A stretch of 64,000 bases of DNA from assembly GCA_017436905.1 (NCBI GenBank), contig JAFSCF010000018.1, positions 1 to 64,000 of the forward strand. Direction: 5' to 3'. A program made the translations under genes and the position numbers. The notes beneath the pieces are model-generated. The model did not search any database. It saw only the letters and a list, made by a program, of their open reading frames with translations, and was not told the DNA's origin. This DNA comes from Clostridia bacterium. Lineage in GTDB: Bacteria > Bacillota > Clostridia > UMGS1810. Below, piece after piece: positions 53,797-62,068 of the stretch; the stretch's first letter is position 1; every line of letters begins with the position of its first letter.

Positions 53797-55071
53797 TTAT
53801 TTAACGTGAGCAGCAAGTACTTTCTTGAATCCGTCTATGCACTTATTGATATGTACTTCTTCCCATGATGGGTGCAAGAACAAGCAAACTGTCTGTGCAC
53901 GGAGTGCGTTTGCGTTTTTGCAGAACACTTTATCATACTGAACTGATTCAGGATTTGTATATTCTTTTGATTCAAATGGGAATTTAGATTCACCAAATCC
54001 GCCATGTTCTCTATATGCTTTTTCTTCATATGCTTCAGGCCACTGAATGCCGTAGCAAGGAATACCTGATGCACCGAGTTCCTTTACGATAGCAGGTGCA
54101 TCGCAATCTAATACATCGAGGTCTACCAGCATTGGATACCACCAGTAAGAGTTCTTTCTTTCAGGTGTGTTATGTGGTAATTTTTTGATACCTTTAAGAC
54201 CTGTGAAAGCGTCATCATACATTTTAGCGTATTTAATACGGCGAGCGAGGTTCCAATTGTCAAATCTCTTAAGTTCGTTAATACCGATAATTGACTGCAT
54301 TTCTGTCATTCTGTAGTTGAAACCTACACGTCTGTGGATGTAAGGAAGTTTTTCTTCCAATGCGAGCATATTCATTCTTGTTTTTACATCGTAACCATGG
54401 TCACGGAATGAACGGCATTCCCAACCGATTTCTTCGTCGTTAGTAACAACCATACCGCCTTCACCACCTGTTGTGAAGTGTTTGCTCTGGCAGAATGAGA
54501 AGCATCCAACATCACCGATAAGACCTGCTTTAATGCCGTTGTACTCACCGCCAAAGCACTGTGCACAGTCTTCAACGATTTTGAGGTTGTGTTTTTTAGC
54601 GATTTCAAGAATCGGACCCATATCAGCAACACCGCCGTAGAGGTGTACTACGATAATAGCCTTTGTTCTGGGAGTGATAAGTGCTTCGATACAAGCGGGG
54701 TCAATTGTGTGGTCGTCTGTTACATCAGCAAATACAGGAATAGCACCTGCCTGAAGTACTGAGAATGATGATGCGATAAATGAATATGATGGAACGATAA
54801 CTTCATCGCCGGGGCCAATGTTAAGGCTTGCAAGTGCGATGTGCAATGCAGCAGTACCGTTTGTGCAGGAGATTGCCATTTTAGCACCCATCCACTCTGC
54901 CCATTTTTCTTCAAATTCCATACCTTTTTTACCGGTCCAGTAGTTTACTTTACCGTTTTTGATAGGCTCTAAAACGTCCTCCAGTGTTTCGGGTGCAAAC
55001 TGAGGCCACATAGGGAAACCGATTTCCTCAATACCTGCACCATTCATTACAACTTCTTTTTCTTTACTCAT
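53797..55071 (-). CDS. DegT/DnrJ/EryC1/StrS family aminotransferase
   Basis: 424-residue fold-type I PLP aminotransferase acting on keto-sugars. The Schiff-base Lys is in CFSFCQSKHFTTGGEGG, preceded by the conserved EDCAQCFGG. The N-terminus has NGTAALHIALASL. In the catabolic context of a Gfo partner it may act on scyllo-inosose or a 3-keto-sugar. The transcript has an operator at 55096-55112, shared with the ceramidase-like and ROK genes. Confidence 0.92.
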   Translation of the reverse strand: MSKEKEVVMNGAGIEEIGFPMWPQFAPETLEDVLEPIKNGKVNYWTGKKGMEFEEKWAEWMGAKMAISCTNGTAALHIALASLNIGPGDEVIVPSYSFIASSFSVLQAGAIPVFADVTDDHTIDPACIEALITPRTKAIIVVHLYGGVADMGPILEIAKKHNLKIVEDCAQCFGGEYNGIKAGLIGDVGCFSFCQSKHFTTGGEGGMVVTNDEEIGWECRSFRDHGYDVKTRMNMLALEEKLPYIHRRVGFNYRMTEMQSIIGINELKRFDNWNLARRIKYAKMYDDAFTGLKGIKKLPHNTPERKNSYWWYPMLVDLDVLDCDAPAIVKELGASGIPCYGIQWPEAYEEKAYREHGGFGESKFPFESKEYTNPESVQYDKVFCKNANALRAQTVCLFLHPSWEEVHINKCIDGFKKVLAAHVK

Positions 55072-55095
55072 AATATTACTTCCTTTCTTTTATAT

Positions 55096-55112
55096 TTGTC
55101 CAATGGACTTAA
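55096..55112 (-). promoter_or_regulatory. putative ROK operator, aminotransferase gene
   Basis: TTGTCCAATGGACTTAA contains the inverted repeat GTCCA/TGGAC. It lies 25 bases upstream of the aminotransferase start. The same motif occurs before the ceramidase-like and ROK genes. Confidence 0.65.
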
Positions 55113-55123
55113 TAATAATTTTC

Positions 55124-55155
55124 AAAAAAATGCCGTATGTTTCACGGCACTTTTT
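55124..55155 (-). terminator. intrinsic terminator of the ceramidase-like gene
   Basis: AAAAATGCCGT (55126-55136) pairs with ACGGCACTTTTT (55144-55155); T7 follows on the minus strand. Confidence 0.8.
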
Positions 55156-55192
55156 ATAAACACATAAATGCCAAAATTATAGTAATATAATT

Positions 55193-56539
55193 TTATTTTA
55201 ATTCGTTCAGCAACTCGAGTGTTCCGTCAACAACTATATTGTCACCGCCTTTTTTTAATCTTGACGTTCTGGCTTCGTACCCGCCCTCGCTGTATGCACT
55301 GCTCGTTGGGAAATATGAATCACCGCCATTTGTTAAACAGCACAATATAGTATTGTTAAAAGGCGAGCCCTCATAAATTCTGTTTGCAATTTCAGTAAAG
55401 GGTTCTCCCGGAATTCCCATAAACACCATATCACCAAGTTTAATTGCAGAAAGAGTAAATGAGAAAAAGTCCGGTCCATTTTCTAATGTTACTATACGTT
55501 TTGCTTCGGCAACAACTGTTGTAAGTTCCATTGCTTTGTATGGCAGTTCTTCATCTCTGCCGCTTTCATGAAGTTCCACAATTCGTCTCGCTTCTTCGAG
55601 TTTATCGTTTTCCTGATTAGATGGGATATTGATAGTCTTAACGGCATATTCGATTTTATCAGTTTCAATTTCTACGGCTTTATCACATACCTGAAGTACC
55701 GCACCTGCAATTACTCTCCCCATATATCTTGAATGCTCGTATCCTCTGGGGCAACCATCAAAAGTTATTTCCAATCCATTTGAATCACCTGCTTCGGGGA
55801 ATGGGTTTATATGATTAACATCACCCTGCGGTGCCAAAAGGAACATACATTTAGTATCGGGAATTGCGGCTTCTATGGTAGAACATACAAATCCTGGATA
55901 ATCTGCACTTACGTATTCTCCACCGATTGTATCGGGATGCACGCCAAAATTTACGATAAATATATCGTCGTTATCTACTCTTTCAATTTTTAAAAGTTTA
56001 ACTGTTTCGTTAGGTGTACCCAATGCATAGTCAACATCGGGATTATGTATGCCGGGGTTAGTCTGCACAGAGCCGTCTTTCATACGGAATCTTCGGATAA
56101 ACGATATTTTTTCGGCTTTACTTTCAGCGGTATAGAATTTCGATTCGCTTAAATCCTCCAAAGCATATGCCGCAGCATCGCGCATCTGAATTCCCAAAAA
56201 CTCCTCATAATGCGGTGAACCGCAAAGTTCCGATGCAAAATCCTTTCCAAGCATAGGACCGGTATGTGTATGTGAACAAGTAACAAATATAGACTCAATA
56301 GGCAAATCACAGTACTCTGCTATTATTTTTCTGTAAGCATTACACTGCACCTGCGTAAGCATTATTATATCCATAGCAATGACAACACTTCTTTTTTCTC
56401 CGTCGTCAAAAGCAACAGCGGTTACATACAGGTCGTCCAGTACGCCTTTTGTAAAACGGGCCTCATAATATCCGGATAAAGGTGTGCCAAGTGGCGGTGT
56501 TATGCATAACCTTGAAAAACCTGTTTGAATTTTTTTCAT
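55193..56539 (-). CDS. neutral/alkaline ceramidase-like hydrolase
   Basis: 448-residue protein resembling the N-terminal domain of neutral/alkaline nonlysosomal ceramidases: ITPPLGTPLSGY near the start, FVTCSHTHTGP (metal His), FGVHPDTIGG, and C-terminal FMGIPGEPF. It has no signal peptide, so it is intracellular and the true substrate may be another amide. The ATG at 56539 follows AGGAGG; the frame extends to 56584 without it. It is expressed alone between its own operator and terminator. Confidence 0.85.
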   Translation of the reverse strand: MKKIQTGFSRLCITPPLGTPLSGYYEARFTKGVLDDLYVTAVAFDDGEKRSVVIAMDIIMLTQVQCNAYRKIIAEYCDLPIESIFVTCSHTHTGPMLGKDFASELCGSPHYEEFLGIQMRDAAAYALEDLSESKFYTAESKAEKISFIRRFRMKDGSVQTNPGIHNPDVDYALGTPNETVKLLKIERVDNDDIFIVNFGVHPDTIGGEYVSADYPGFVCSTIEAAIPDTKCMFLLAPQGDVNHINPFPEAGDSNGLEITFDGCPRGYEHSRYMGRVIAGAVLQVCDKAVEIETDKIEYAVKTINIPSNQENDKLEEARRIVELHESGRDEELPYKAMELTTVVAEAKRIVTLENGPDFFSFTLSAIKLGDMVFMGIPGEPFTEIANRIYEGSPFNNTILCCLTNGGDSYFPTSSAYSEGGYEARTSRLKKGGDNIVVDGTLELLNELK

Positions 56540-56576
56540 ATTTTCCTCCTGATAATATTTTTTGCATAGTTTCAAT

Positions 56577-56593
56577 TTGTCCAATGACTTTAC
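56577..56593 (-). promoter_or_regulatory. putative ROK operator, ceramidase-like gene
   Basis: TTGTCCAATGACTTTAC shares the GTCCAnTGAC core with the sites at 55096 and 57786. It lies 38 bases upstream of the gene start at 56539. Confidence 0.6.
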
Positions 56594-56604
56594 TAATTGA
56601 TTTT

Positions 56605-56638
56605 AAAAAAATGCCGCCTATTTTTACGGCACCTTTTT
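56605..56638 (-). terminator. intrinsic terminator of the ROK regulator gene
   Basis: GTGCCG pairs with CGGCAT on the minus strand (56611-56616 and 56627-56632), followed by T7. It resembles the terminator at 55124. Confidence 0.7.
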
Positions 56639-56646
56639 AAAATCAA

Positions 56647-57768
56647 TTATGCTCCGAACATACCGTCGAACGCAAAACGTGCTCCACCTATTGTTACAGG
56701 ATTGCACTCTAAAACAGAGTATTCAATAGTTTTATTTTTTATCAATGCTATTTCATCAAAATACTTTTTCAGCGGTTCTAAAAGATGCGCACCCAGTGCA
56801 CGTATTGAGCCCCCTATTACAACTGATTCAGGGTCGATGAGATTTACTATATTATTAATACCAAACGCTAAGGCTTTAGCGACATCGTCAATAGCATTTA
56901 CCATGGCATCATCACCGCTGTCCAGTTTATCACGAAGTTGGTTTATGCAATAACATCCCGTCTTTTCAAGTATAGCAGGCAAACTTGCAACCAGTTCAAG
57001 GCAACCGTAATTACCGCACTGGCAACGTTTTCCGTGATAATCTACAGATATATGACCGAACTCCCCTGCCATGCCACCGCCGTCATAAATAGCACCGTCA
57101 ATAAGTATTCCTGCACCAACACCATCGTCAATATCGATTGAAACAAGATTATTTGAAAGTCCATGCGTGCCGAATTCCTTTTCTGCATAAGCAATAAGAC
57201 CCGAATTGTTTTTTATATATACTTTGGTTTGCGGCATTGCATCAGAAACTGTTGTATATATATCTGCAGCATCTTCTGCATGTAATACTGTGGAAGATAC
57301 AAGTGTATTGCTTTCAGGATCGATAACGCCGGGCAAGCCGATAGTTATGCCAAATATTCTGCGCCCACGTGATGCCGCACCGATTGAATGCATAATCCCC
57401 ATAGCAAGATTCTCACCCGAAACTACGGGGACAGTAATATGAAATACCGACGTAAAATCCAATGCATACACATCTGCAACAATCTGGCTTTTCTGAATAT
57501 CAATACCCACAAAATATCCGCCGTCAGGACACACCTGCATAAGAACTGCCTTTCGTCCACTGGTGTTGGAATTTTTTATACCACATTCATTTACCAAGCC
57601 CTCGTCTATAAGTTCTTCAACAAGTGACGAAACTGTGGTAGCACTCAAGCCCGTAATCTTTTTTATATCTGCACGTGAAATTGTACCATGCTTATGTATC
57701 AAGCGAAACACCAACCGCAGATTTGATTCCTTAATCAACTGCTGTGATGATTTTCCGTTTTCTATCAT
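56647..57768 (-). CDS. ROK family transcriptional regulator
   Basis: 373-residue NagC/XylR-type repressor: an N-terminal winged helix-turn-helix (about 20-75; TISRADIKKITGLSATTVSSLVEEL in two parts) and a ROK sugar-binding domain with DIDDGVGAGI and the zinc-type HISVDYHGKRCQCGNYGCLE (about 237-256). The Cys cluster and ExGH motif are intact. A candidate operator lies just upstream at 57786-57802, so the gene is likely autoregulated along with the two downstream transcripts. Confidence 0.93.
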   Translation of the reverse strand: MIENGKSSQQLIKESNLRLVFRLIHKHGTISRADIKKITGLSATTVSSLVEELIDEGLVNECGIKNSNTSGRKAVLMQVCPDGGYFVGIDIQKSQIVADVYALDFTSVFHITVPVVSGENLAMGIMHSIGAASRGRRIFGITIGLPGVIDPESNTLVSSTVLHAEDAADIYTTVSDAMPQTKVYIKNNSGLIAYAEKEFGTHGLSNNLVSIDIDDGVGAGILIDGAIYDGGGMAGEFGHISVDYHGKRCQCGNYGCLELVASLPAILEKTGCYCINQLRDKLDSGDDAMVNAIDDVAKALAFGINNIVNLIDPESVVIGGSIRALGAHLLEPLKKYFDEIALIKNKTIEYSVLECNPVTIGGARFAFDGMFGA

Positions 57769-57785
57769 TAATTTATACCCCTGAA

Positions 57786-57802
57786 TTAGTCCATTGACTT
57801 TA
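57786..57802 (-). promoter_or_regulatory. putative ROK operator, own gene
   Basis: TTAGTCCATTGACTTTA lies 18 bases upstream of the ROK start and shares the GTCCATTGAC core with the other two sites. Confidence 0.65.
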
Positions 57803-57875
57803 ATAATTATACTATATCACCTCTCCGACTTCATGTCAAGAAAAAGTAAAACAAAAATTGTTTTTTGTATGAAAA

Positions 57876-57916
57876 CAATAATCATTATTGATTTTTTTAT
57901 CATTATATGATATAAT
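57876..57916 (+). promoter_or_regulatory. promoter and operator region of the TetR gene
   Basis: TTGATT (57888-57893) and TATAAT (57911-57916) are 17 bases apart. The palindrome CAATAATCATTATTG (57876-57890) touches the -35 box, and TATCATTATATGATA (57898-57912) fills the spacer, so the TetR protein probably represses its own gene here. Confidence 0.65.
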
Positions 57917-57947
57917 TTTTTCACTCACAGAAAGGATTGGCTCAATA

Positions 57948-58556
57948 ATGAAAAAAGGTGATATTACTAAAGAAAAAATACTTATAGCGGCAGAAAATAT
58001 TTTCTCTGAAAAAGGTTTTGCCGGTGCACGTGTTGACGAAATTGCTGAAATATCAGGTGTAAACAAACGGTTGATTTACGCACATTTCGGCAGCAAAGAA
58101 AATTTATATAAAAACGTTTTGCACAGAGTTTACGGCAGGCTGGTTGAAATGGAAAGCAGCCAGAATATGGATCTGCCCGCCGATGAAGTTTTAAAAGAAA
58201 ATATATCAAACGCCTTTGAGTTTTTAAGCAGCAACCCCAATTTTATATCTTTGGTAATGCACGAGAACTTGAGCAAGGCAAAACATGTGGATTCATCTGG
58301 CATAGTACCACTGAAAAGCCAATCAATAGTAGCATTGCAAAAAGTTCTTAAAAGAGGCATTGATGACGGCATCTTCAAAAAAGATATTGATATAAACGAA
58401 ATAGTTTTTGCCGTAAATATGTTTGCTTTTGCTTACTTTTCAAATACATACACTATGCCAAAACTTATTGAAATCGACTTAAACGATGCAGACGCCAGAA
58501 AGCGCCGAAGCGCCATGGTTGCAGATATGATAGTCGGATATCTTAAAAACAAATAG
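57948..58556 (+). CDS. TetR/AcrR family transcriptional regulator
   Basis: 202-residue regulator with an N-terminal TetR helix-turn-helix (ILIAAENIFSEKGFAGARVD, EIAEISGVNKRLIYAHFGSKENLY; about residues 10-60) and a helical ligand-binding domain. The ATG at 57948 follows AAAGGA; the frame begins 20 codons earlier inside the promoter. It is encoded just ahead of the aldolase operon, whose promoter carries a palindrome, so it is its probable repressor. Confidence 0.92.
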   Translation: MKKGDITKEKILIAAENIFSEKGFAGARVDEIAEISGVNKRLIYAHFGSKENLYKNVLHRVYGRLVEMESSQNMDLPADEVLKENISNAFEFLSSNPNFISLVMHENLSKAKHVDSSGIVPLKSQSIVALQKVLKRGIDDGIFKKDIDINEIVFAVNMFAFAYFSNTYTMPKLIEIDLNDADARKRRSAMVADMIVGYLKNK

Positions 58557-58560
58557 TTTT

Positions 58561-58596
58561 AATCCCGATATACTTATACGTGTATCGGGATTTTTA
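58561..58596 (+). terminator. intrinsic terminator of the TetR gene
   Basis: AATCCCGATA (58561-58570) pairs with TATCGGGATT (58582-58591), followed by T. It isolates the TetR gene from the operon promoter. Confidence 0.88.
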
Positions 58597-58613
58597 TATT
58601 TTTAAATAAATGA

Positions 58614-58660
58614 TTGACAAAGTAACTGTTTGGTGATAAAATAAAAGTAACTAATTAGTT
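58614..58660 (+). promoter_or_regulatory. promoter and operator of the aldolase operon
   Basis: TTGACA (58614-58619) and TAAAAT (58637-58642) are 17 bases apart. The perfect 12-bp palindrome AACTAATTAGTT (58649-58660) sits at the predicted start of transcription, and AGTAACT is repeated at 58621 and 58646. The palindrome is a probable TetR operator. Confidence 0.75.
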
Positions 58661-58672
58661 CGGAGGTATATT

Positions 58673-59722
58673 ATGAGCAGAGAAAAAGCACTTGAAATCC
58701 TTAAAAACGGTACTGTAATCCCCGCTATCCCCTTAGCGCTCAACGATGACGGAACATTCAACGAGCATGGTCAGAGGGTTCTTTGCCGATATTATCTTGA
58801 CGCAGGTGTTGGCGGCATTGCAATCGCAGTACATACCACACAGTTTGAAATACGTGACCCGAAAGTTAATCTTTTTGAAACTGTTCTTAAAATTGCAGCA
58901 GAAGAAATTACAAAATTTGAAGAAAAAACCGGCAAAACAATTGTAAAGGTTTCAGGCGTGTGCGGTCCTATTGAACAAGCAACCGCAGAGGCTGAAATTG
59001 CAAAATCACTCGGATTTGATGCAGTGCTTTTAAGCCCAGGTGGCCTGGCTGACAAAGACGATAGTTATCTTATTGAAAGAACAAAAGCAGTTGCTGCTGT
59101 TATGCCAGTTATCGGATTTTATCTGCAAACTGCTTGCGGCGGAAGATTTTTAAACTTTGATTACTGGAAACAGATTTGCGAGATTGAAAATGTTGTAGCC
59201 ATTAAATGTGCATCATTTAACCGTTACAGCACAATCGACGTTGTAAGGGCTGTTGCGCTCTCTTCCAGAAACAACGAAATCGGTCTTTATACAGGTAACG
59301 ACGACAACATTGTTGTTGACCTGCTTACAAATTATAAATTTGAAGTTGACGGGAAAATTATTGAACGCAAATTTGACGGCGGTCTGCTTGGTCACTGGTC
59401 CGTATGGACAAAGAGCGTTTGTGATATGTTTGAAAAGATTAAAGACGCTGAAATCAATGACAAATGGCTCACACTTGCCGCCCAGATAACCGATGCAAAC
59501 GCCGCAATTTTTGATACTGCTAACGGTTTTGAAGGTGTTATAGCAGGCGTACACGAAGTACTCTACCGCCAAGGACTTATGAAATCTGTTCGTTGCATAA
59601 ACCCTGACGAAAAACTTTCAAAAGGTCAGGCAGAGGAACTTGACAGAGTTTATAAAATGTATCCTCACCTTAACGACGATGCATTCGTAAAAGAAAATCT
59701 TGCAAAATGGGAAAATCAATAA
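58673..59722 (+). CDS. dihydrodipicolinate synthase family protein (DapA-like aldolase/lyase)
   Basis: 349-residue DHDPS/NAL-family class I aldolase fold. The Schiff-base Lys lies in VVAIKCASF (about 179) with the Tyr of IGFYLQTA (about 149) as proton relay. The N-terminal VIPAIPLALNDDGTF matches the family. The body is longer than DapA (about 290), pointing to a sugar-acid lyase or dehydratase of catabolic type. It is first in the operon with an epimerase and an M20 peptidase. Confidence 0.88.
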   Translation: MSREKALEILKNGTVIPAIPLALNDDGTFNEHGQRVLCRYYLDAGVGGIAIAVHTTQFEIRDPKVNLFETVLKIAAEEITKFEEKTGKTIVKVSGVCGPIEQATAEAEIAKSLGFDAVLLSPGGLADKDDSYLIERTKAVAAVMPVIGFYLQTACGGRFLNFDYWKQICEIENVVAIKCASFNRYSTIDVVRAVALSSRNNEIGLYTGNDDNIVVDLLTNYKFEVDGKIIERKFDGGLLGHWSVWTKSVCDMFEKIKDAEINDKWLTLAAQITDANAAIFDTANGFEGVIAGVHEVLYRQGLMKSVRCINPDEKLSKGQAEELDRVYKMYPHLNDDAFVKENLAKWENQ

Positions 59723-59735
59723 AGGAGAATTTAAT

Positions 59736-60752
59736 ATGTGGAATGAAGTTAAACTTAACGAAATGCTGACTACCCCATCAGAGGCTCTTATTGAAGATAT
59801 TAAAAAGATTGACGGCGATATTATGATACTTGGTGCAGGCGGCAAAATGGGCCCTACCTTATGCCTGCTTGCACAAAACGCAGTAAAAGCTGCCGGTATT
59901 GATAAAAGAATCATTGCTGTATCAAGGTTTACAGACGAAATAGCCACAAAACTTTTAACAGATAACGGCGTAGAAATAATAAAATGCGACCTGCAGGACA
60001 GCACCGCACTCAACGCACTTCCTGACGTTAAAAACGTAATCTATATGGCAGGAAGAAAATTCGGTACAAACGGCAACGAATGGCAGACATGGGGCATGAA
60101 CAGTGTTCTTCCTGCTTTGGTTTGCGAAAAATTCAGAAATTCTTCAATAGTTGTATTTTCTTCAGGTAATATATATCCGTTAGTGCCCATCCATAGCGGC
60201 GGTTGCAAAGAAACAGACAGCACAGGCCCTATAGGCGAGTATGCTACAAGTTGCCTGGCACGTGAGCGTTCTTTTGAATATGCAGCACATAAATTCGGCA
60301 CAAAAGTATTTATGTACAGACTTAACTTTGCAGTTGATCTGCGCTACGGCGTTATATATGACATTGCTGAAAAACTTATGAACGGAACACCTATAAGCGT
60401 TACCACACCTGTTTTCAATATCATATGGCAAGGAACAGCAAACGAGATTGCTATACGCGGTTTGCTGCACGCAAGCGAAGATGTTGAAATTATGAACGTT
60501 ACAGGTCCCGAAACACTTTCTGTTAAGGCAGTTGCTGAGGAACTCGGCGAATTGCTCGGCAAAAAACCTGAATACTGTGGTGATGAAAGCGACGTCGCTT
60601 ATATTGCAAATTCAGGCAAAATGCTTGACACTTTCGGATATCCGGAAATAACCGCCTCAACACTTATCAAATGGCAGGCTGAATGGATAAAAGCCGGCGG
60701 CAGAGCATTAGGCAAACCCACCCACTTTGAAGAAAGAGGCGGAAAATATTAA
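59736..60752 (+). CDS. NAD-dependent epimerase/dehydratase family protein with atypical active site
   Basis: 338-residue extended SDR. The Rossmann motif GAGGKMGPT lies near residues 32-40, and FSSGNIYP is the conserved Ser block. The usual YxxxK pair is absent: the Tyr of GEYATSC has Cys where Lys is expected, followed by LARERSFEY. The ATG at 59736 follows GGAG by eight bases; the frame begins at 59700 without one. It lies 14 bases after the aldolase gene. Substrate unknown. Confidence 0.85.
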   Translation: MWNEVKLNEMLTTPSEALIEDIKKIDGDIMILGAGGKMGPTLCLLAQNAVKAAGIDKRIIAVSRFTDEIATKLLTDNGVEIIKCDLQDSTALNALPDVKNVIYMAGRKFGTNGNEWQTWGMNSVLPALVCEKFRNSSIVVFSSGNIYPLVPIHSGGCKETDSTGPIGEYATSCLARERSFEYAAHKFGTKVFMYRLNFAVDLRYGVIYDIAEKLMNGTPISVTTPVFNIIWQGTANEIAIRGLLHASEDVEIMNVTGPETLSVKAVAEELGELLGKKPEYCGDESDVAYIANSGKMLDTFGYPEITASTLIKWQAEWIKAGGRALGKPTHFEERGGKY

Positions 60753-60768
60753 TTTTCAGGTGATTTAA

Positions 60769-61917
60769 ATGAATGTTTTTGATTACATTGAAAAAAACAA
60801 AGACAGATACATTGATTTCTGGGTAAATATTTGCAAACTTGAGGGAAACAGTCACAACAAATCCGACGTAAATTCGGTAGTTGACTATATTGAAAAATTT
60901 GCTGTTTCCGAAGGATTTTCGTGCACAAGATATTCCTTCGACAATGCCGCAGATTATATTGTAATAGACGCTAATCCCGATAGTGAAAAAGGTCACATTT
61001 ATATCGCACACTCCGATACAGTTTTTGATAAAGGTTCGTTTGGTGATGAAGCAGTTAAAATATCAGGCGATAAAATTTACGGCCCCGGAGTTATAGACTG
61101 CAAAGGCGGAATTGCCGTGGCATTGTTATCTATGAAAGCACTGTGCGAAAACGGATATAACAAACATTTGCGTTTAATAATTACGTCTGATGAAGAGGTT
61201 GACAACAGCCTTGCAAAATCCGAGGGTATTGATATTATAAAAACAATGTCTGCCGGATTTAAAAGCGCTTTCTGTTGCGAAGTAGGCAAAGAAGGCGAAA
61301 TCTTAGTTGCACGCAGCGGTATAATCAGACTTACCATTGAAGTTAAGGGAAAAGCCGCACACTCCGGCATTGCTTATTTTGACGGTGTGAATGCCATAGA
61401 AGAAGCCTCACAAAAGATTATACGAATTCAAAAAAGCAGTGAGAAAGACGGCATCACATACAGTTGCAATCTTATAACCGGTGGCGAGAGAATTAACATC
61501 GTTGCCCCCAAATGCAGTTTTCAGGTTGATATCCGTGTAAAATGCGCAGAAGATAAAGAAAAAGCTTTATCAGTAGTTAAAGAAATAGTAAACACCGACT
61601 ATACCGGTGGCACTCATTCCACATTTAACATTGACAGCGAAAGAATGCCTATGGAAAAAACTAACGGCAATATTGCGCTTTTTGAAATCATCAAGGAAGT
61701 GGGACATAAATATCAAATTGAAAAAATTGATAATTACTGCACAAGCGGCGGAGGATCTGACGCAGCATACTCTGTTATTGCCGGAGTGCCGACAGTTTGC
61801 GGCATAGGTACTACGGGCGACTTTTGCCACACCACCAAAGAATACGCAGACATTGACTCTCTTGAAAAACGTGCAAAACTTATAAGTCAAACAATCTTAT
61901 CGTCGTCCCCCCGATAA
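60769..61917 (+). CDS. M20 family metallopeptidase
   Basis: 382-residue M20 di-zinc peptidase or amidohydrolase. Metal residues are visible in IAHSDTVFD, IDCKGG, TSDEEVDN, EVGKEG and GDFCHTTKEY. The dimerisation domain begins near residue 180 (GKAAHSGIAYF). It resembles the carboxypeptidase G2 group. It follows the epimerase after 16 bases and ends the operon before a strong terminator. It may remove an amino-acid or acyl group from the operon substrate. Confidence 0.93.
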   Translation: MNVFDYIEKNKDRYIDFWVNICKLEGNSHNKSDVNSVVDYIEKFAVSEGFSCTRYSFDNAADYIVIDANPDSEKGHIYIAHSDTVFDKGSFGDEAVKISGDKIYGPGVIDCKGGIAVALLSMKALCENGYNKHLRLIITSDEEVDNSLAKSEGIDIIKTMSAGFKSAFCCEVGKEGEILVARSGIIRLTIEVKGKAAHSGIAYFDGVNAIEEASQKIIRIQKSSEKDGITYSCNLITGGERINIVAPKCSFQVDIRVKCAEDKEKALSVVKEIVNTDYTGGTHSTFNIDSERMPMEKTNGNIALFEIIKEVGHKYQIEKIDNYCTSGGGSDAAYSVIAGVPTVCGIGTTGDFCHTTKEYADIDSLEKRAKLISQTILSSSPR

Positions 61918-61957
61918 GATGATTATTTTTAACAAGTAATTATCTTATCTTAACATT

Positions 61958-62002
61958 ATACAAGTAAAAAGAAGTCCCATAAGGACTTCTTTTTACTTGT
62001 AT
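61958..62002. terminator. strong bidirectional terminator
   Basis: A 20-bp stem pairs 61958-61977 with 61983-62002 around a short loop, with A and T runs. It serves the plus-strand operon and the minus-strand malic enzyme gene. Confidence 0.92.
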
Positions 62003-62068
62003 AAATTTTTCACAATATTGCAACCGTACAAGTTTTTTCTTGTATGGTTTTTTATTTTTATAAAATGG

